Shown: positions 45,475-55,407, counted from the first letter of the stretch. The stretch: 64,000 bases of DNA from Microcoleus sp. FACHB-61 (GCA_014695295.1 JACJNY010000076.1:1-64000); one strand, 5' to 3'. The notes: a model not told the origin generated them from the letters alone. Program-made: numbers and translations.

Positions 45475-46686
45475 ATGACCCGCGTTATCGGTTTGATCAG
45501 CGGCACGTCGGTGGATGGCATTGATGCTGCTTTGGTGGATGTGGTCGGTTCCCAAACAGACTTGAAAGTGCAATTGGTGGCCGGCCAAACTTTCCCTTAT
45601 CCTGCTAATTTGCGATCGCAAATTCTCTCGGTTTGCAGCGGCTCAGCTTTATCAATGGCTGAACTAGCCGAATTAGATGATGCCATCGCCCAAGAATTTG
45701 CCACGGCGGCATTGACAATTCAAGCAGAATATGATAAAGCCGAATTGATCGGCTCTCACGGTCAAACCGTCTACCACCGACCTGCAAGGAAAGTCCAGAA
45801 AGACAGCGCCGATGCGTTCATGGGCTACAGCTTGCAACTCGGGCGGGGCGCGCTAATTGCGGAATTGACAGGCATTACTACTGTTAGCAACTTTCGATCG
45901 GCAGACATTGCAGCAGGAGGTCAAGGAGCACCCTTAGTCTCAATAGTTGATGCCTGCCTGCTGGCGGAACCCAACCTCAGCCTCTGCATCCAAAATCTGG
46001 GCGGAATTGGCAATGTTACCTATCTTCCCGCTACGGGAAAATGGGAAAACAAGGACGAGTCGGAGATTTCCACGATTTCCACTCTTGGGGATGGCATCTC
46101 GGGCTGGGATACAGGCCCGGCGAATTCTCTGTTAGATTTGGCAGTGCAGCACTTCTCAGACGGCACTAAGACTTGCGACGAAGGTGGAGCTTGGGCGGCC
46201 TCGGGAACTCCCTGTCAAGCTTTAGTCGATTATTGGCTGCAGCAAGAGTTCTTCCGCCAAGCACCCCCGAAATCTACTGGGCGAGAGTTATTTGGTGTAG
46301 ACTATTTTGACCGGTGTTTGGTCGAGGCCCAAGGTTACAACCTCAGTCCGGCTGACGTACTGGCTACTCTGACAGAACTGACTGTTGCCTCGATCGTTCA
46401 CAGTTACCAAACTTTCTTACCGGCTATGCCCGATCGAGTTTTACTGTGCGGGGGCGGCAGCCACAATCTCTACTTAAAACGCCGATTGCAATCTCAATTG
46501 CATCCAGTGCAAGTGTTGACTACTTCTGAGGCAGGCTTGAATGTAGATTTTAAAGAGGCGATCGCTTTCGCGGTTTTAGCCGCATGGCGGGTTCGGGGCA
46601 TTCCCGGCAATCTGCCTCAAGTTACAGGTGCCCGGGCACCGGTACTTTTAGGGGAAATTAACTCTTGTTGGCACAGTTGGGCGTGA
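45475..46686 (+). CDS. anmK: Anhydro-N-acetylmuramic acid kinase
   Basis: Cell-wall recycling enzyme of 403 residues. It opens the anhydro ring and phosphorylates to MurNAc-6-phosphate. Motifs: [17 protein letters not shown] phosphate loop, [35 protein letters not shown]-like [26 protein letters not shown], and [11 protein letters not shown] cyanobacterial insert follows GNVTYLP. The AATCTAA array lies directly before the start. A murQ etherase is not in the window. Confidence 0.92.
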   Translation: MTRVIGLISGTSVDGIDAALVDVVGSQTDLKVQLVAGQTFPYPANLRSQILSVCSGSALSMAELAELDDAIAQEFATAALTIQAEYDKAELIGSHGQTVYHRPARKVQKDSADAFMGYSLQLGRGALIAELTGITTVSNFRSADIAAGGQGAPLVSIVDACLLAEPNLSLCIQNLGGIGNVTYLPATGKWENKDESEISTISTLGDGISGWDTGPANSLLDLAVQHFSDGTKTCDEGGAWAASGTPCQALVDYWLQQEFFRQAPPKSTGRELFGVDYFDRCLVEAQGYNLSPADVLATLTELTVASIVHSYQTFLPAMPDRVLLCGGGSHNLYLKRRLQSQLHPVQVLTTSEAGLNVDFKEAIAFAVLAAWRVRGIPGNLPQVTGARAPVLLGEINSCWHSWA

Positions 46687-46766
46687 TAGCATAGAGTCTG
46701 AGGGACAACGGCTGTGCGTTGTTGCACCAGCATTGTAGCCAGCAGGAAAAGCATAGGAACAGCACT

Positions 46767-47216
46767 GTGGCTCACACGTTTTTAATGGAATCGGGCCAAT
46801 GGACGCTCGAAGGAAGTTGGATTGAGCGCAATGGCGTGCCAATTACGGTTAAAGGCAAAACTTTAGTGAGCTGGAACCGAACAGATTGGTTCAGTATGGT
46901 GACGAAGCTCGTGTTTCCTGGAGGCGATCGCGAAGAGATTATTTTGCAGTACCGAGGACACCTCAACAGCGATGAACGGCAGTATACTTTTGTACTCCAA
47001 CACAGCGAACTCGGTCGGGTCGAGGGCGAAGGTTGGATTGCTCCCCAGTCGATCGTGCAGCGTTACTGGGTACTGGGAGACGAACGCCAACGCCGGACGG
47101 GCTTTGATACCCTCCATCGCGTCGATCACAACCGCTACTATCACTCTAGCGGCATCATGTCTGGTCATTACTTGACGAGTACGATGGAGGCGACTTTGGA
47201 ACGTCAGTCGGAATAG
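46767..47216 (+). CDS. Protein of unknown function, beta-rich
   Basis: Protein of 149 residues from GTG 46767 (VAHTFLMESGQWTLEGSW); the frame opens at 46719 but the extra codons are not protein-like. Alternating strands (ITVKGKTLVSWNRTDWFSMV; EIILQYRGHLNSDERQYTFV; GRVEGEGWIAPQSIVQRYWV) end with YYHSSGIMSGHYLTSTMEATL. The pattern suggests a small lipocalin-like barrel. The family is not identified. It lies just after anmK on the same strand. Confidence 0.65.
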   Translation: MAHTFLMESGQWTLEGSWIERNGVPITVKGKTLVSWNRTDWFSMVTKLVFPGGDREEIILQYRGHLNSDERQYTFVLQHSELGRVEGEGWIAPQSIVQRYWVLGDERQRRTGFDTLHRVDHNRYYHSSGIMSGHYLTSTMEATLERQSE

Positions 47217-47762
47217 CTTTTTCTAGAGTTACCACCTACGAGTTCTAGCGTTTGATGTGAAAATTGAAGGTTTTGCTAGTCGGAGATCGTGCTCAGGTGT
47301 CCGACTACCGCATTTTTGTGAAACCTTATCGGCTGTAACTAAATACAAATATTTTATTTGGTTAAAAACTTCACACTTACGATCAAAAAGTATCAAATTT
47401 TTGAATCTAACCGCGATAAATTATTTTTGCGAGCTCTTTCTGTGCACTTAATAGATTACTGCGATCGGCTTCCCAAAGTTAGTGCAATCAAGAAAAAAAC
47501 TGTCAAATTTTCCTGATTGACGATGAGTCTGTGCAGATGCTTTCTACCTTCTATAGCAACCACGCCTGACTTTTAGGACGTTCTTAATTGCTCAACCCCT
47601 GGATTTTATTGCTTCTGACTTCTGAGGTAGATAACTAAAGCTTTCTCTGATAGGTAACAAAAGCCCTCTTCCTTGTGCCTTCGAGTGACGCCCCATCACC
47701 CCCAACTCCTTTCCACCTGAGGAAGAGAGTAAGAGACAGAGGTCGCCGACTGCGACTCTTTG
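47217..47762. other. Gap between an unknown gene and nblA
   Basis: No gene seen. AT-rich, with GTGAAAATTGAAGG-type decay near 47257. It lies between convergent genes and needs a terminator, but no strong hairpin is obvious. Confidence 0.35.
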
Positions 47763-47960
47763 CTACTCAACGCCTGGGTTTGGTTCTAGGCCCCAATGAT
47801 GTTTCAGAAAATGGCGGTACATGGTTTCGCGAAGCATCATTTGCTCGTAAAGCTTCACCAAAAATTCCTGAGCTTGTTCGCGGCTCATGTCACTTACCTG
47901 TGTTTTGAAGGAACACAGGCTAAATTGCTGCTCCAAAGACAATTCTGCTGGTTGGCTCAT
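47763..47960 (-). CDS. nblA: Phycobilisome degradation protein NblA
   Basis: Small helical protein of 65 residues. It acts as the adaptor that targets phycobiliproteins for proteolysis during nitrogen or other starvation. The family pattern is clear: ELSLEQQFSLCSFKTQVSDM, SREQAQEFLVKLYEQMMLRE, then HFLKHHWGLEP. The start ATG 47960 follows an AGAGGAG site. It is monocistronic. A promoter with an inverted repeat lies upstream (48086-48122). Confidence 0.95.
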   Translation of the reverse strand: MSQPAELSLEQQFSLCSFKTQVSDMSREQAQEFLVKLYEQMMLRETMYRHFLKHHWGLEPNPGVE

Positions 47961-48085
47961 GACTTTGACTCCTCTGTAAGTAAAGGTGACTTAAAAGTGA
48001 ACACCTGGATTAACCAGATTTGTAAACTGTTTCAGCGATCGGCCGTTGGTTTCGGGATGCCCGATGACCCATAGGGCTTTAGTAT

Positions 48086-48122
48086 ATATTACAAAAGGTA
48101 ACAATTATTTGACAAAGTTACC
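48086..48122 (-). promoter_or_regulatory. Candidate nblA promoter with overlapping inverted repeat
   Basis: On the - strand TTGTCA (48110-48115) and TAATAT (48086-48091) are 18 bases apart. GGTAAC (48097-48102) and GTTACC (48117-48122) form an inverted repeat spanning the -35 and spacer. It differs from the NtcA site GTA-N8-TAC. The stretch GTTACCTT-TT-GTAATATA partly resembles an RpaB HLR1 box. The leader would be about 120 bases. Confidence 0.45.
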
Positions 48123-48295
48123 ATCTGTCCCAGGAAATAGCTTAGGGATAAAGATGGCCAGATGTCTGCAAAAGTTCCTTCCGCAGGCATATACAACTGT
48201 ATCTACTTGTCAAGAGAAAAAAGGCTCAGTACGAACCAAAAGAATTGAAGCGCTTTATACCAAATCGGGCGGAGCTTCTCTCCGCGAGGGGGAGA

Positions 48296-48520
48296 GCTGA
48301 AGAGCGGGAGAGGCGGAGATTGGAAGATGAGGAGAGGCGGAGAGGCGGAGATTGGAAGATGAGGAGAGGCGGAGAGGCCGAGAGCGGAAGATGGGGAGAG
48401 GCGGAGATTGGAAGATGAGGAGAGGGGGAGATGAGGAGAGGGGGAGAGGCGGAGATTGGAAGATGAGGAGGGGGAGAGGTGGAGAGCGGAAGATGGGGAG
48501 AGGCGGAGATTGGAAGATTG
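48296..48520. repeat. Purine-rich GAGAGGCGGAGATTGGAAGA array
   Basis: Units of about 24-32 bases built from GAGAGGCG and GAGATTGGAAGATGAG fill the gap after exbD. The + strand is almost pure purine for over 200 bases. GAAGGAA-type units (as CTTCCTT) follow at 48546-48577. Confidence 0.9.
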
Positions 48521-48581
48521 GGAGAATTTCTATTTCTCTGTTCTCCCTTCTTCCTTCTTCCTTCTTCCTTCTTCCTTCTGA

Positions 48582-49310
48582 CTAATTCGAGGGCCCGCCA
48601 TCCTGCGGTGGAGTGGCCGCTCCGGGTCTGAAATTGGGAGCAGCGGGTGCAGGCGAAACAGGAGGAATGCCCTGATTTCCTCCAAAGTTGCTAGGCTGCT
48701 GTGGAGCCGGGAGAGGAGATTGAAACTGATTGGGATTGAACTGCTGCTGCCCCGGAGCGGGGAGAGGAGATTGAAACTGATTGGGATTGAACTGCTGCTG
48801 CCCCGGAGCCACAGGAGACGGCAGGGGTTGACCGGAATTGCCGATCGCAGGTGCCGCAGGAATGCCAGAATTGGGAACCGAGGGATTCGGCAGCGGGGAG
48901 GAAGCCGAACTAGGAAGAGTTGCTAGGGCGACTCGATCGCCCCCTACCTCTCTCAATTTGTCTAAAACCTCAACAACTTTGGCATATCTAGCATTTTGAG
49001 GAGCGTACAGCACCATCAACCCCGTAGGATTTTTGCTTTGGAAACTCTTTAAAACTCGATCGAGCTGTTGGTAATTAACAGGCAATTGGTCGATATAAGT
49101 TTGCCCAAAATCGTCAATGCTGACAATCAGCATCTCTCGCATCTGTGTTTGTCCCGTCTTCGCCTTAGGCAAATCGACATTAATTGCTTGCTGGCGAGTC
49201 AGTTGCAGAGCCGCCAGCAGAAAAAACGTCAGAATGCAAAAGATCACGTCAATTAAAGGCACCAGTTCAATCCGAGCCTCTTCAGCAGGAGTATCTAGAT
49301 TAATCTTCAT
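48582..49310 (-). CDS. exbD: ExbD/TolR family biopolymer transport protein
   Basis: Protein of 242 residues. One membrane helix (ELVPLIDVIFCILTFFLLAAL) includes the proton-path Asp of PLIDV. The periplasmic domain (VDLPKAKTG...MLIVSIDDFGQTYIDQLPV) follows. The last 90 residues are a Pro/Gln/Asn-rich tail with a perfect two-fold 17-residue repeat (PGQQQFNPNQFQSPLPA). It pairs with the channel protein encoded 15 bases upstream. No TonB gene is in the window. Confidence 0.88.
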   Translation of the reverse strand: MKINLDTPAEEARIELVPLIDVIFCILTFFLLAALQLTRQQAINVDLPKAKTGQTQMREMLIVSIDDFGQTYIDQLPVNYQQLDRVLKSFQSKNPTGLMVLYAPQNARYAKVVEVLDKLREVGGDRVALATLPSSASSPLPNPSVPNSGIPAAPAIGNSGQPLPSPVAPGQQQFNPNQFQSPLPAPGQQQFNPNQFQSPLPAPQQPSNFGGNQGIPPVSPAPAAPNFRPGAATPPQDGGPSN

Positions 49311-49325
49311 CAGTTCTGTGGAGTT

Positions 49326-50111
49326 TTAATTATTAGAAGGTGAATCTTCAGCCGGATCAGAACCTTTCAATTTCGGCTCCCGGTTCCGTTCTACCGATTC
49401 TTGAGAATTAAGAGAACGCCTGTTCAAACCATCGGAACCAAAGGAAGAATTGCTGTATTCTGCACCGGGCGATCGACCCTTAGCATTAGCTGCCGGCCAG
49501 TATTGCCTGTAAAGCAATTCCAGTTCATTTCCAGCTTTACGAAATATTTTTGCCTGGTTGAACAAAAAAGCTTGAAATATCCGATAAAACACCAAGGTAA
49601 AAATTGCTACTACCATCCCAGTAGCAGTTGTGATCAGAGCTTCGCTAATCCCCAAAGTTACGCCAGTTGTTGCCGAGGTGCCGATGTCGCCCAGACGGAT
49701 GGAACTGAGCGAGTTAATCAAGCCCAAAACTGTTCCCAGCAAGCCCAGCAAAGGGGCTAGAGCGATCGTAGCTTCCAAGATTTTGTCGCCTCGGCGCATC
49801 GAAGCCAACTCTTCATCGGCTGCGGCCTCGAGTGCGAGTCGAAATAAGTCTGGTTCAGGATTGTAAAGGCGCAGAGGTGCAGATAGAAACCGCCCGATCG
49901 GCTGTCGGTTAGCTTGTCTTGCCATCTCGTTAGCCGCGCCCCAATCGCTGCGAGCGGCTTCAAGAATACGGTTAACAATCTGCTTTTCTTTGCTCAGGAG
50001 GCTCGCCCAAAACCACAAGCGCTCGATAATTGTACTCAAAGATAGAATCGATAACAGCAACAGGGGCCACATGGCGGGGCCGCCTTTTTGAAACAGTTCT
50101 TGAATATTCAC
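49326..50111 (-). CDS. exbB: MotA/TolQ/ExbB proton channel family protein
   Basis: Inner-membrane protein of 261 residues with three hydrophobic helices: [40 protein letters not shown], and [18 protein letters not shown]. The channel motif GLLGTVLG is typical. The C-terminal 60 residues are charged and Ser/Asn-rich. With ExbD it should form a proton-driven motor that energises an outer-membrane process. Confidence 0.9.
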   Translation of the reverse strand: MNIQELFQKGGPAMWPLLLLSILSLSTIIERLWFWASLLSKEKQIVNRILEAARSDWGAANEMARQANRQPIGRFLSAPLRLYNPEPDLFRLALEAAADEELASMRRGDKILEATIALAPLLGLLGTVLGLINSLSSIRLGDIGTSATTGVTLGISEALITTATGMVVAIFTLVFYRIFQAFLFNQAKIFRKAGNELELLYRQYWPAANAKGRSPGAEYSNSSFGSDGLNRRSLNSQESVERNREPKLKGSDPAEDSPSNN

Positions 50112-50246
50112 AGTATTTTTACTCCTGCATAACCCGCTTGGCTTTGCTTCTGTTGTACTTTTTTTAACAAAGTTAAGGCCATTTAATTTTAGCTATTAAT
50201 GTACTGTGTTCCGGGGCCGATCGACCGATCGCGATCGACTAATTCC

Positions 50247-51497
50247 TCACAACTCGTCTAAATCTTGACACATATCTTGCAGCGACTGGTGTTGAACGCG
50301 GCGGGAAGAGCGGCGATATTTTTTAGTTTGCAGCTTCGGTTCGTAATGCTGCGTACCATCCGACTTGGTTTGCTGTTTCAAACTCGCCTCGGCACTGCTG
50401 GAGTTTTGCTCTTGTTGCTGGCGGACGATCGCCTCTTCGAGAAAAGTCAAGTAATAATCGTAGCGCTCCCAACCGCCCCGCACCACACAGTTAGGCTCGT
50501 CTCGGTGCGAACAGTCGCTAAACTGGCAGCTACCCAAAGCCAGCCTCTGGCGCGCTTCTGGGAAATATTCAGCTAACTCGGACGGGTCGCATTCGAGAGC
50601 CGGCTGATTAAAGCCTGGAGTATCGGCCAAAAGTCCGCCGCCGGGGAGTTCAAATAGTTCTACGTGGCGAGTCGTGTGGCGCCCGCGGCCGAGTTTGCCA
50701 GAAACAGCGTTCACTCGCAGATTCAGGGCCGGGATCAGTTGGTTGATCAAGCTGGACTTGCCGACCCCTGAAGGGCCACAAATTACCGTTATTTTCCCCT
50801 GCAGGTGCGCCAGAAGGAAGTTCGGTAACGGGCCATGTACGGGATTTAACGGCTCTAATCGATCGACCGCATTTGCAAGCAGGGGGTTGTCCTTAGAACT
50901 CACGGTAGATAGCTCTATTTTCTCCGTTAACTCATGGGAAGCTGCTTCTGGTGCAGAAACTTCATTTTGACTTTCTTTGTTGGCTTCCTGGACTCCTGCG
51001 CCGCTGCGGACGCTAATAAACATTGGTTCGTAGCCCCAGCCTGAAAGCCGATCGCGCCACTGTTCCAACTGCTGGGGCGTGACCAAATCGCATTTGTTCA
51101 GGCACAAACTCACCTCTAAACCTGTAGATTCTGCCTTGACTAAAAACCGAGTTAATGATGCGGGGTCTAAATCGGGTTCAGCGAGGGCAAAAACCAGGAG
51201 AATGCGATCGGCATTAGCTACAGGCGGGCGGTTGAGTTCTGTTTGGCGCGGGAAGACTTCAGAAATTGCACCCCGGCGGTCAGTCCAGTCCGGTTCGTCT
51301 ACCACCACGCGATCGCCCACCATCACCTGTTGGCCAATTTTTTTCAGTCGAGTGCGACGAGTGCACAGGAGAGTCGGAGAATCAGCGAGGGGAGCATTTT
51401 TCCCGTCAATGGAGACAGCGGGATCTAACCTCACTTGGTAGAAGTTAGCCTGAACAGCAATTACAGTACCGACGATGGAGGGCGAATTCAGGCTCAT
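50247..51497 (-). CDS. rsgA: Ribosome small subunit-dependent GTPase RsgA
   Basis: Circularly permuted GTPase of 416 residues for 30S subunit maturation. It has an OB-fold N-terminus, then G4 NKCDLV (about 134), G1 GPSGVGKSS (about 239) and G3 DTPG. The C-terminal zinc knuckle is C-x5-C-x-H-x5-C (CQFSDCSHRDEPNC, about 320). Between the ISVRSGAGV segment and LLAHLQGK lies an insert of about 60 residues, the last 16 coded by a dispersed repeat (50815). A C-terminal 70-residue basic tail is also extra. Its start overlaps the tusA stop by 4 bases. Confidence 0.92.
   Translation of the reverse strand: MSLNSPSIVGTVIAVQANFYQVRLDPAVSIDGKNAPLADSPTLLCTRRTRLKKIGQQVMVGDRVVVDEPDWTDRRGAISEVFPRQTELNRPPVANADRILLVFALAEPDLDPASLTRFLVKAESTGLEVSLCLNKCDLVTPQQLEQWRDRLSGWGYEPMFISVRSGAGVQEANKESQNEVSAPEAASHELTEKIELSTVSSKDNPLLANAVDRLEPLNPVHGPLPNFLLAHLQGKITVICGPSGVGKSSLINQLIPALNLRVNAVSGKLGRGRHTTRHVELFELPGGGLLADTPGFNQPALECDPSELAEYFPEARQRLALGSCQFSDCSHRDEPNCVVRGGWERYDYYLTFLEEAIVRQQQEQNSSSAEASLKQQTKSDGTQHYEPKLQTKKYRRSSRRVQHQSLQDMCQDLDEL
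50815..50860 (-). repeat. Dispersed GTTCGG(C/T)AACG repeat inside rsgA
   Basis: GAAGTTCGGTAACG...TGTACGGGATTTAACGG matches the intergenic unit at 8558-8603 at most positions. It is in frame and encodes RLEPLNPVHGPLPNFL. Confidence 0.85.
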
Positions 51498-51784
51498 CCT
51501 GCTTCCTGGTGTTCTGGGCGCTGCACTTTCATTGAAAAAAAGCCCGACTCCGGCTGATCCCCGACAAATTGCGTTTCCAGAATCTCGTAGCCTTCCATTT
51601 TGAGACTATCGGGCACTTGTTCGATCGGCTCTCCAGCGTCCAGCCAAACCTCCAAAACAGCACCCGGTGCCATTTGCTCCAAGCGCAGTTTAGTGCGGAC
51701 AAAATTGAGAGGACACGGAGTGCCCCGCAGATCGATTTTGGCATCTGGGGATTTAGGATTTTCAATTTTGGATGTTGAATTCAT
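51494..51784 (-). CDS. TusA/SirA family sulphur carrier protein
   Basis: Protein of 96 residues from ATG 51784 (MNSTSKIENPKSPDAKIDLR); the frame is open to 51832. The family motif RGTPCPLNFVRTK carries the active Cys (about residue 24) that accepts persulphide sulphur. LEQMAPGAVLEVWLDAGEPI and VPDSLKMEGYEI complete the fold. The ATGA overlap with rsgA shows translational coupling. Confidence 0.88.
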   Translation of the reverse strand: MNSTSKIENPKSPDAKIDLRGTPCPLNFVRTKLRLEQMAPGAVLEVWLDAGEPIEQVPDSLKMEGYEILETQFVGDQPESGFFSMKVQRPEHQEAG

Positions 51785-51859
51785 AATGCTTTTTGCAATC
51801 TCAAATCCTGAAAGCCTTAGTTTTTTAAACAAGTTGTCTCGAAACTGGAGAATCTAAAA

Positions 51860-51932
51860 TTTTGTGTCCAATTGCACACAGATTATTATTTTTTCTCGAA
51901 GTTTTGTGTCCTATTGGACACAGATTATTATT
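51860..51932. repeat. Direct duplication of a 31-base hairpin unit
   Basis: TTTTGTGTCCAATTGCACAC (51860 on) and TTTTGTGTCCTATTGGACAC (51902 on), each followed by AGATTATTATT, are 31-base copies with 2 differences. Each is nearly palindromic (GTGTCC/GGACAC). It sits between tusA and the dnaJ terminator. Confidence 0.85.
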
Positions 51933-51938
51933 TCCTCT

Positions 51939-51972
51939 GGAAAAAGTGAGCGCAATTGCGCTCACTTTTTCC
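51939..51972. terminator. Perfect 34-bp palindrome directly after dnaJ
   Basis: GGAAAAAGTGAGCGCAA and its exact complement abut the dnaJ stop codon (51973-51975). The terminal A/T run gives a U-tract on the - strand. A strong terminator is likely, separating dnaJ from tusA-rsgA. Confidence 0.75.
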
Positions 51973-53100
51973 TTATTTCTGAAACAAATTTCCCAGAAAT
52001 CCTTCCAAACCGCCTTTACCGGTACGATCGCCCTTCAGCTTAGCAAGCTGCATCAGCAACTCCCGTTCCTCAGCCGTCACCTTAGTCGGAATGTCAATAG
52101 ACACCGTAATCAAATGATCGCCGCGACTGACTGGATTTCCCAACCGAGGCACCCCTTTTTTCTCCAGAGTCAGAACAGTATTTGCCTGAGTTCCGCTAGG
52201 AATCAACAATTCCGTCGGCCCGTCTACGGTTTCCACTTCCAACCGGCACCCTAAAATAGCTTGCAAATAACTAATCTTAACTTCCGAGTTAACGTTAGTG
52301 CCGTCCCGCTTAAATAGCGGGTCTTCATTCACGGCCAAGAACACGTAAAGATCCCCGGGCGGCCCGCCCAGTTTGCCGGCATCCCCTTCATTGGAAACCC
52401 GCAAGCGAGTACCGTTGTCAACCCCAGCCGGAATTGTGATTTTCAGCTTTTTCATCACTTCTTTCTGGCCTCGGCCACCGCAAGTTTCGCACTTATCCTC
52501 AATCACTTGCCCGGTGCCGTTGCAAGTGGGGCAAACTGAAACTTGAGTAAAGCTGCCGAAAGGAGTGCGGGTAGCGCGTCGGACTTGACCGCTGCCGGTA
52601 CAAGTCGAGCAGGTTTGGGGCCGGGTTCCCGGTTTTGCGCCGGTACCGGTGCAAGTTTCGCAGGTTTCTAGATGCTTGATGCGGAGTTCTTTTTCCCCAC
52701 CAAACACTGCTTCGCGAAAGTCCAGCCGCAAATCGAGACGCAAATCGTCTCCGCGCACTGGCCCGCTGCGCCTGCGACCTTGCTGTTGCCCGCCCGGTCC
52801 GCCCTGAAAACCCTGAAAGAAGCTTTCAAAAATATCGGCAAAGCTGTCGCCGAAGTCTTGGAAGCCCGGAGCGCCTGCACCGCTCACGCCTGCTTCGCCG
52901 AAACGGTCGAAACGGGCGCGGGTTTCCGGTTCTGAGAGTACCTCGTAGGCCCGGTTAATTTCTTTAAACCGTTCCTCGGCACCGTCTGTTTTGTTGACAT
53001 CTGGATGGTACTTGCGAGCTAGGCGGCGGTAAGCACGCTTAATTTCTTCTTTGTCTGCGCTACGAGAAACGCCTAATATTTCATAGTAATCACCGGCCAT
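51973..53100 (-). CDS. dnaJ: Molecular chaperone DnaJ
   Basis: Type I J-protein of 375 residues. The J domain has HPD at 32-34, followed by a Gly/Phe-rich stretch. Four zinc-binding repeats come next: [32 protein letters not shown]. The C-terminal substrate domains end the protein ([19 protein letters not shown]). It stimulates the ATPase of DnaK, encoded just upstream. It is full length. Confidence 0.95.
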   Translation of the reverse strand: MAGDYYEILGVSRSADKEEIKRAYRRLARKYHPDVNKTDGAEERFKEINRAYEVLSEPETRARFDRFGEAGVSGAGAPGFQDFGDSFADIFESFFQGFQGGPGGQQQGRRRSGPVRGDDLRLDLRLDFREAVFGGEKELRIKHLETCETCTGTGAKPGTRPQTCSTCTGSGQVRRATRTPFGSFTQVSVCPTCNGTGQVIEDKCETCGGRGQKEVMKKLKITIPAGVDNGTRLRVSNEGDAGKLGGPPGDLYVFLAVNEDPLFKRDGTNVNSEVKISYLQAILGCRLEVETVDGPTELLIPSGTQANTVLTLEKKGVPRLGNPVSRGDHLITVSIDIPTKVTAEERELLMQLAKLKGDRTGKGGLEGFLGNLFQK

Positions 53101-53175
53101 AGAGCTGCTTGCCTGGAGGTAAATAACAAAAAGTGTACGAAAAAGAAACGGGCGACCTTTCCTGAAATTACAGAT

Positions 53176-53220
53176 TAAAAATTAAAAATTAACAATGAGA
53201 ATTTTTAATTTTTAATTTTT
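53176..53220. repeat. AT inverted repeat between dnaK and dnaJ
   Basis: Tandem AAAAATTAAAAATT (53177-53190) faces AATTTTTAATTTTT (from about 53200). The hairpin lies in the 132-base gap and may lower read-through from dnaK to dnaJ or stabilise the dnaK end. Confidence 0.6.
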
Positions 53221-53232
53221 AGCTTTTCAGTT

Positions 53233-55407
53233 TTAAAGGAAAGGATTCATATCATCAACTTCAGGTTCGGGAACCTTCGGTTTTTGTTTTGACTGTGGAT
53301 TTGACTGTGGATTTGGCTGTCGCTTTGACTGTCGTTCCGGCTTTGGTTCCGGCTTTGGTTCCGGCTTTGATTCCAGCTTTGGTTCCGGCTTTGGTTCCGG
53401 CTTTGATTCCGGCTTCGGTTCCGGCTTTGGTTCCGGCTTTGATTCCAGCTTCGGTTCCGGCTTTGGTTCCGGCTGCGCTTGGGGCGCCACCAGCAGCTCT
53501 TCTGTCACCGAAATGCTGTCCGAGGTAGCTGCAACCTCTTCTTGTTCTGACATCATCTCGCTTTCAACCGCTCCTCCTGACGGGGCTACCCCGCTGCGGG
53601 CTACCGAATACACTGCTGTCCCGAGGGAGTATAGCAGTTGCTTGAAAGATTCGATTGCAGGCGTGAGTTCCTCGACTGTGAGGTCGGGGTTAGCAATCGC
53701 CTCCCGTAAGGCTGCTGCTGCTGTTTCGGCTTCGGCCTTAAGGTCGTCGCTTAGCAGTTGCGCGTTGGTTTTTAAAGTTACACCACAATTATAGACCAGG
53801 GTGTCAGCTTGATTTTTGAGTTCGACGAGTTGAGCGCGCTTGATGTCCTCCTCGGCGTAAAGTTCTGCTTCTTGCCGCATCCGCTCGACTTCGGTTTCGC
53901 TCAATCCCCCTGTATTGGAAATTTGGATGCTTTGTTCTTTTCCGGTTCCCTTGTCTTGAGCGGCAACTTTGAGAATCCCGTTGGCATCGATTTCAAAGGT
54001 AACTTCGATTTGAGGTACGCCGCGGGGGGCTGGGGGAATGCCTTTGAGCAGGAACTTGCCGAGACTTTTATTGTCTTTAACCAATGCCCGCTCGCCTTGG
54101 AGCACGTGAATTTCTACCGAGGTTTGCCCGTCTGCCGCCGTGCTGTACATTTGCCCTCGGCTGGTGGGGATAGTTGTATTGCGATCGATTACTTTCGTGA
54201 ACACCCCGCCCAAGGTTTCGAGTCCCAAGGAGAGCGGCGTCACGTCGAGCAGCAGCAAATCTTTGACCTCACCGCCCAACACCCCGGCTTGAATTGCCGC
54301 GCCTACGGCTACAGCTTCGTCGGGATTGACCGATTTATCGGGAGAAACGCCCCCAAAATACTTGCTAATTGCTTGTTGAACTGCCGGAATCCGGGTTGAG
54401 CCTCCCACTAAAATAATTCTGTCTATATCTTTCGGGGTCAAACTTGCATCTTTGAGGGCTTGAGTCACCGGATCGATCGTCGCCTGCACCAAATGACCCA
54501 CCAGTGTTTCAAACTTAGCTTTGGAGAGTTCCATTTCCAGATGCTTCGGCCCTTTTGCGTCAGAGGAGATGAAGGGCAAATTGATTGAGGTGGATTCGCG
54601 GTTGGAGAGTTCGATTTTCGCTTTTTCCGCAGCTTCTCGGAGGCGCTGCAAGGCCATTTTGTCTTGTGAGAGGTCACTGCCTTCTTGAGTCCGGAAAGCT
54701 TCTACCAGCCACTGGACTATGCAGTCGTCAAAGTCATCTCCTCCGAGATGGTTGTTACCCGAGGTAGCGTTGACTTCAAAAATTCCGTCTCCCAGTTGCA
54801 GGATCGAAACGTCAAAAGTACCGCCGCCCAGGTCAAAAACTAAGATTTTCTGTTCTATATTTTGCTTGTCCAGTCCGTAGGAAAGGGCGGCCGCCGTCGG
54901 TTCGTTGACGATCCGCAAAACTTCTAGGCCGGCGATCGTACCGGCGTCTTTAGTAGCTTGCCGCTGGGCGTCTGTGAAGTAGGCGGGCACTGTAATAACG
55001 GCTTGGGTAACAGTTTGTCCCAAATAAGCTTCAGCATCTTGCTTTAGCTTTTGCAGTACCATTGCCGAGATTTCCTGGGGTGTGTGAACCTTGTTCCGAA
55101 TTTGGACGTTAACGGTGTCGTCTTTGCCTTTTATGCAGGTATACGGAGTCCGCGCTCGTTCTTCTTCCGTGTCGTCCCACCTGCGTCCGATAAATCGTTT
55201 GATGCTGTAGACAGTATTTACAGCATTAGTTACAGCTTGCCGCTTGGCCAATTGACCTACTAAGCGATCGCCCGCCTTGCCAAATCCTACTATACTCGGA
55301 GTTGTGCGGCCGCCCTCGGAATTGGCGATCACGACGGGTTTACCGCCCTCTAACACAGCTACGCAACTATTAGTCGTGCCTAAGTCAATTCCAATAATTT
55401 TTCCCAT
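53233..55407 (-). CDS. dnaK: Molecular chaperone DnaK (Hsp70) with repeat-expanded tail
   Basis: Hsp70 of 724 residues. The ATPase domain carries [18 protein letters not shown], the phosphate-2 loop [18 protein letters not shown] and [11 protein letters not shown]. The linker is [13 protein letters not shown]. About 70 residues near the end are a Lys/Pro/Glu/Ser repeat (KPEPKPES type). The C-terminus is DDMNPFL rather than the EEVD-like or ETK ends of other DnaKs. Cyanobacteria have several DnaKs; adjacency to grpE recalls Synechocystis sll0057-sll0058 (DnaK1). Which paralogue this is remains uncertain. Confidence 0.92.
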   Translation of the reverse strand: MGKIIGIDLGTTNSCVAVLEGGKPVVIANSEGGRTTPSIVGFGKAGDRLVGQLAKRQAVTNAVNTVYSIKRFIGRRWDDTEEERARTPYTCIKGKDDTVNVQIRNKVHTPQEISAMVLQKLKQDAEAYLGQTVTQAVITVPAYFTDAQRQATKDAGTIAGLEVLRIVNEPTAAALSYGLDKQNIEQKILVFDLGGGTFDVSILQLGDGIFEVNATSGNNHLGGDDFDDCIVQWLVEAFRTQEGSDLSQDKMALQRLREAAEKAKIELSNRESTSINLPFISSDAKGPKHLEMELSKAKFETLVGHLVQATIDPVTQALKDASLTPKDIDRIILVGGSTRIPAVQQAISKYFGGVSPDKSVNPDEAVAVGAAIQAGVLGGEVKDLLLLDVTPLSLGLETLGGVFTKVIDRNTTIPTSRGQMYSTAADGQTSVEIHVLQGERALVKDNKSLGKFLLKGIPPAPRGVPQIEVTFEIDANGILKVAAQDKGTGKEQSIQISNTGGLSETEVERMRQEAELYAEEDIKRAQLVELKNQADTLVYNCGVTLKTNAQLLSDDLKAEAETAAAALREAIANPDLTVEELTPAIESFKQLLYSLGTAVYSVARSGVAPSGGAVESEMMSEQEEVAATSDSISVTEELLVAPQAQPEPKPEPKLESKPEPKPEPKPESKPEPKPEPKLESKPEPKPEPKPERQSKRQPNPQSNPQSKQKPKVPEPEVDDMNPFL
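53335..53475 (-). repeat. Lys/Pro/Glu tandem repeat in dnaK tail
   Basis: 12-base units GGTTCCGGCTTT (complement codes KPEP) are repeated about twelve times, with TTTGATTCC variants coding ES. They are confined to the extreme C-terminal region. Confidence 0.9.

Noticed and set aside
48352-48585. 77-codon Arg/Gly/Glu frame
   Set aside because: Encoded only by the purine repeat.
53289-53528. Val/Pro/Ala repeat frame opposite dnaK tail
   Set aside because: Shadow of the Lys/Pro/Glu repeat.
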